Shown piece by piece: positions 62,742 through 64,000 of a DNA stretch of 64,000 bases. The number at the start of each line of letters is the position of its first letter. The stretch's first letter is position 1. The notes below the pieces were generated by a model. It saw only the letters and a program-made list of their open reading frames with translations. It did not search any database and was not told the origin of the DNA. Source of the DNA: CAIRDP01 sp037138335 (lineage in GTDB: Bacteria > Bacteroidota > Bacteroidia > Bacteroidales > FEN-979); the NCBI GenBank assembly GCA_037138335.1, contig JBAXIO010000001.1, forward strand, positions 186,001 to 250,000, read 5' to 3'. The translations under genes were made by a program, and so were the position numbers.

Positions 62742-63782
62742 CTACTCCTTTATTTTTACCAGGATGAGATTATCCAGTACATTTTCTTTGGTTAAAGAGA
62801 TCATTTCCTGTTTCGATGATTGCCTGACAGCTGCAGAATAGTCAAGTAATGTATGATAGGCCTTATTGATTCTTTGAAAACTTTCATCATCTCCGTTGTC
62901 AAGATGGGCATCGGGATGAAATAATTTGGCTTTCCCCAGGTATGCTTTTTTAATTTCGGATTCTGAAGTTTCGCCGCTAAGCCCAAGCTCTTTAGTTGCC
63001 TGGACAACATTTTCCGGGTCCATTTCCCGGACTTCAAGCGTATAGAAACTATAGTACGGCAAAGGCCCTACTAATTTGAAATTCAAAGCACCATTATATT
63101 TTTTATCAAGCTCTTCAATGACATCTTCAAACTTGTCCTGTTTAGCCCTGTTGATCAGAAATGCAGAGTTAGTAACCATCTCATCATTCATCACCTCATG
63201 CATTATAATATCGAGGCCAAATGGGGATAATGCATCCAGAATTGTTAATTCGACCGCTTTGTTTTTACTAACCAGGAGTTCCTTTATATACATTCCCATT
63301 TTACACTGATCGACTTTTTGGATGATACCATTGTTTTTTATCATCTCCGTTTTCATTTCCTGAACATCCGGAAGCTCTGCAATTGATTTTAACACTGTTG
63401 TAAAATCAGCCCAGTTAACCACCAGGTCAATCTCTGTCAGGTATTCGATTTTCTTAAGAATGTCAATGATAAGGTCATATCCATTGGAAAGTATTTTAAT
63501 AACCTCTTCTTTTGATCTTACTATCGTTCCAAGACGCATGGGGATGATCATTCTGAAACCTTGATTCTGGAGTTCTTCAATTGTTTTCTGATGGTGGACC
63601 AGCATATATCCCAGAGTCTCCCTGTCCAGATAATCGATGCATGCATTCTCCCTGTCAGAAACAATAGCGGAGATTTTCTGAAAGGTTATCGCGTAAACAC
63701 CTGAATTTTCAATTGATTGAAATTGCGTTGTCCCGTAGAAATTCGGAACAATTCCATAAAGATAAATTCCTTTTGCCGGCAT
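62742..63782 (-). CDS. GvpF/GvpL - J-domain fusion protein
   Basis: 346 aa. Residues 1-250 are a complete GvpF/L protein: GIYLYGIVPNF, motif MIIPMRLGTIVRSKEEV (78-94), MVTNSAFLINRA and GPLPYYSF (239-246). Residues about 256-318 are a J-domain: NVVQATKELGLSG (helix I), SEIKKAYLGKAKLFHPDAH with the catalytic HPD at 289-291, and SFQRINKAYHTLLDY (helix III). The HPD loop stimulates DnaK ATPase in J-proteins. A 28-residue tail follows. The fusion would bring Hsp70 to GvpF/L during vesicle assembly or turnover (inference). 1 nt separates its stop from the next start. Confidence 0.92.
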   Translation of the reverse strand: MPAKGIYLYGIVPNFYGTTQFQSIENSGVYAITFQKISAIVSDRENACIDYLDRETLGYMLVHHQKTIEELQNQGFRMIIPMRLGTIVRSKEEVIKILSNGYDLIIDILKKIEYLTEIDLVVNWADFTTVLKSIAELPDVQEMKTEMIKNNGIIQKVDQCKMGMYIKELLVSKNKAVELTILDALSPFGLDIIMHEVMNDEMVTNSAFLINRAKQDKFEDVIEELDKKYNGALNFKLVGPLPYYSFYTLEVREMDPENVVQATKELGLSGETSESEIKKAYLGKAKLFHPDAHLDNGDDESFQRINKAYHTLLDYSAAVRQSSKQEMISLTKENVLDNLILVKIKE

Positions 63783-63813
63783 ATTCTTTAGGTTTATGGT
63801 GAAGGGATTTTTT

Positions 63814-64000
63814 TTATTTTTTAGTTGCGTTTTGCTTTAATACTAATTCAATAGCTTCTTGAAAATGAGATTCCAGAATGAAAATTTCACCCGTAACCTC
63901 ATCGGATTTATTTCTTTTCCTTTCAATCAATTCGCGGATGGCAAGCATAGCTGCCTTACGGCAAATAAACTCTATGTCGGAACCTGTGAGACCTTCAGTT
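63814..64000 (-). CDS. AAA+ ATPase of Cdc48/gas-vesicle type, C-terminal fragment
   Basis: Open at the window edge; stop TAA at 63816-63814. The visible 61 residues start TEGLTGSDIEFICRKAAMLA and continue IRELIERKRNK, the sensor-2/lid helices of Cdc48/FtsH-like AAA+ ATPases (TEGYSGADIEAVCREAAMLA in relatives). Cdc48-like ATPases are found in several gas-vesicle clusters alongside GvpN. It is 31 nt upstream of the J-domain gene. Most of the protein, including Walker A and B, is outside the window. Confidence 0.8.
   Translation of the reverse strand, partial: TEGLTGSDIEFICRKAAMLAIRELIERKRNKSDEVTGEIFILESHFQEAIELVLKQNATKK

Overview
The window is chromosomal DNA from a member of the Bacteroidota, most likely a Bacteroidales/Marinilabiliales-type environmental organism. 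The evidence is the recurrent TTG-N18..20-TAnnTTTG promoter (about ten sites), the near absence of Shine-Dalgarno sequences, the gene order rpsU-xerC-hpf-tRNAs-tuf-tRNA-secE-nusG-rplKAJL-rpoBC, and typical families of the phylum (LruC lipoprotein, DUF2520+KdsC, DUF2851, DUF3467, 6S RNA beside zapA). The species cannot be named from sequence alone.

Layout. 1-2172 (minus): 5' part of an LruC-domain surface lipoprotein. 2345-9077: rpsU, a structured terminator, xerC, hpf, four tRNAs, tuf, tRNA-Trp, secE, nusG and four ribosomal protein genes. 9103-17720: a hairpin, rpoB (TTG start), rpoC, a DUF3467 gene and a strong terminator. 17737-26798: envelope and housekeeping genes (DUF2520, kdsC-like, UbiA-type prenyltransferase, maf, surE, lpxB, two TPR proteins, ComEC-like). 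26806-26948: tRNA-Asp unit. 27021-33492 (mostly minus): TPR sensor kinase with a 36-aa basic protein ahead of it, a BNR/VPS10-like secreted protein and a LolA-like protein. 33567-36684: DUF421, RNase Y, 6S RNA, zapA and a coiled-coil gene. 36908-44611: DUF2851, ComEA-like, rhomboid, S41 protease, glycosyltransferase, sucC, LolD-type ATPase. 44686-49695: a 1669-aa protein of about 25 tandem units of about 60 aa, with nearly identical 720-bp super-repeats. 49755-56044: cysteine synthase-like enzyme with a Cys-rich tail, CHASE4-type kinase, metallophosphoesterase, single-chain aconitase-type hydratase, tRNA-Ser. 56119-64000 (minus): a gas-vesicle gene cluster that runs off the window.

The gas-vesicle cluster is the most notable part. 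Read in its transcription direction it holds the end of an AAA+ ATPase, a GvpF/L protein fused to a J-domain, two more GvpF/L, GvpG, GvpO-like, a fourth GvpF/L, a GvpA/J/M-class small protein, a fifth GvpF/L, GvpK, an unrecognised 227-aa protein with a TraB-like tail, and a hybrid histidine kinase/response regulator. Gaps are 1-31 nt, with two ATGA overlaps, so it is probably one transcription unit. Five divergent GvpF/L paralogues, a built-in Hsp70 co-chaperone domain and a translationally coupled signalling protein are an unusual combination. The main shell gene (gvpA) and gvpN are not in the window.
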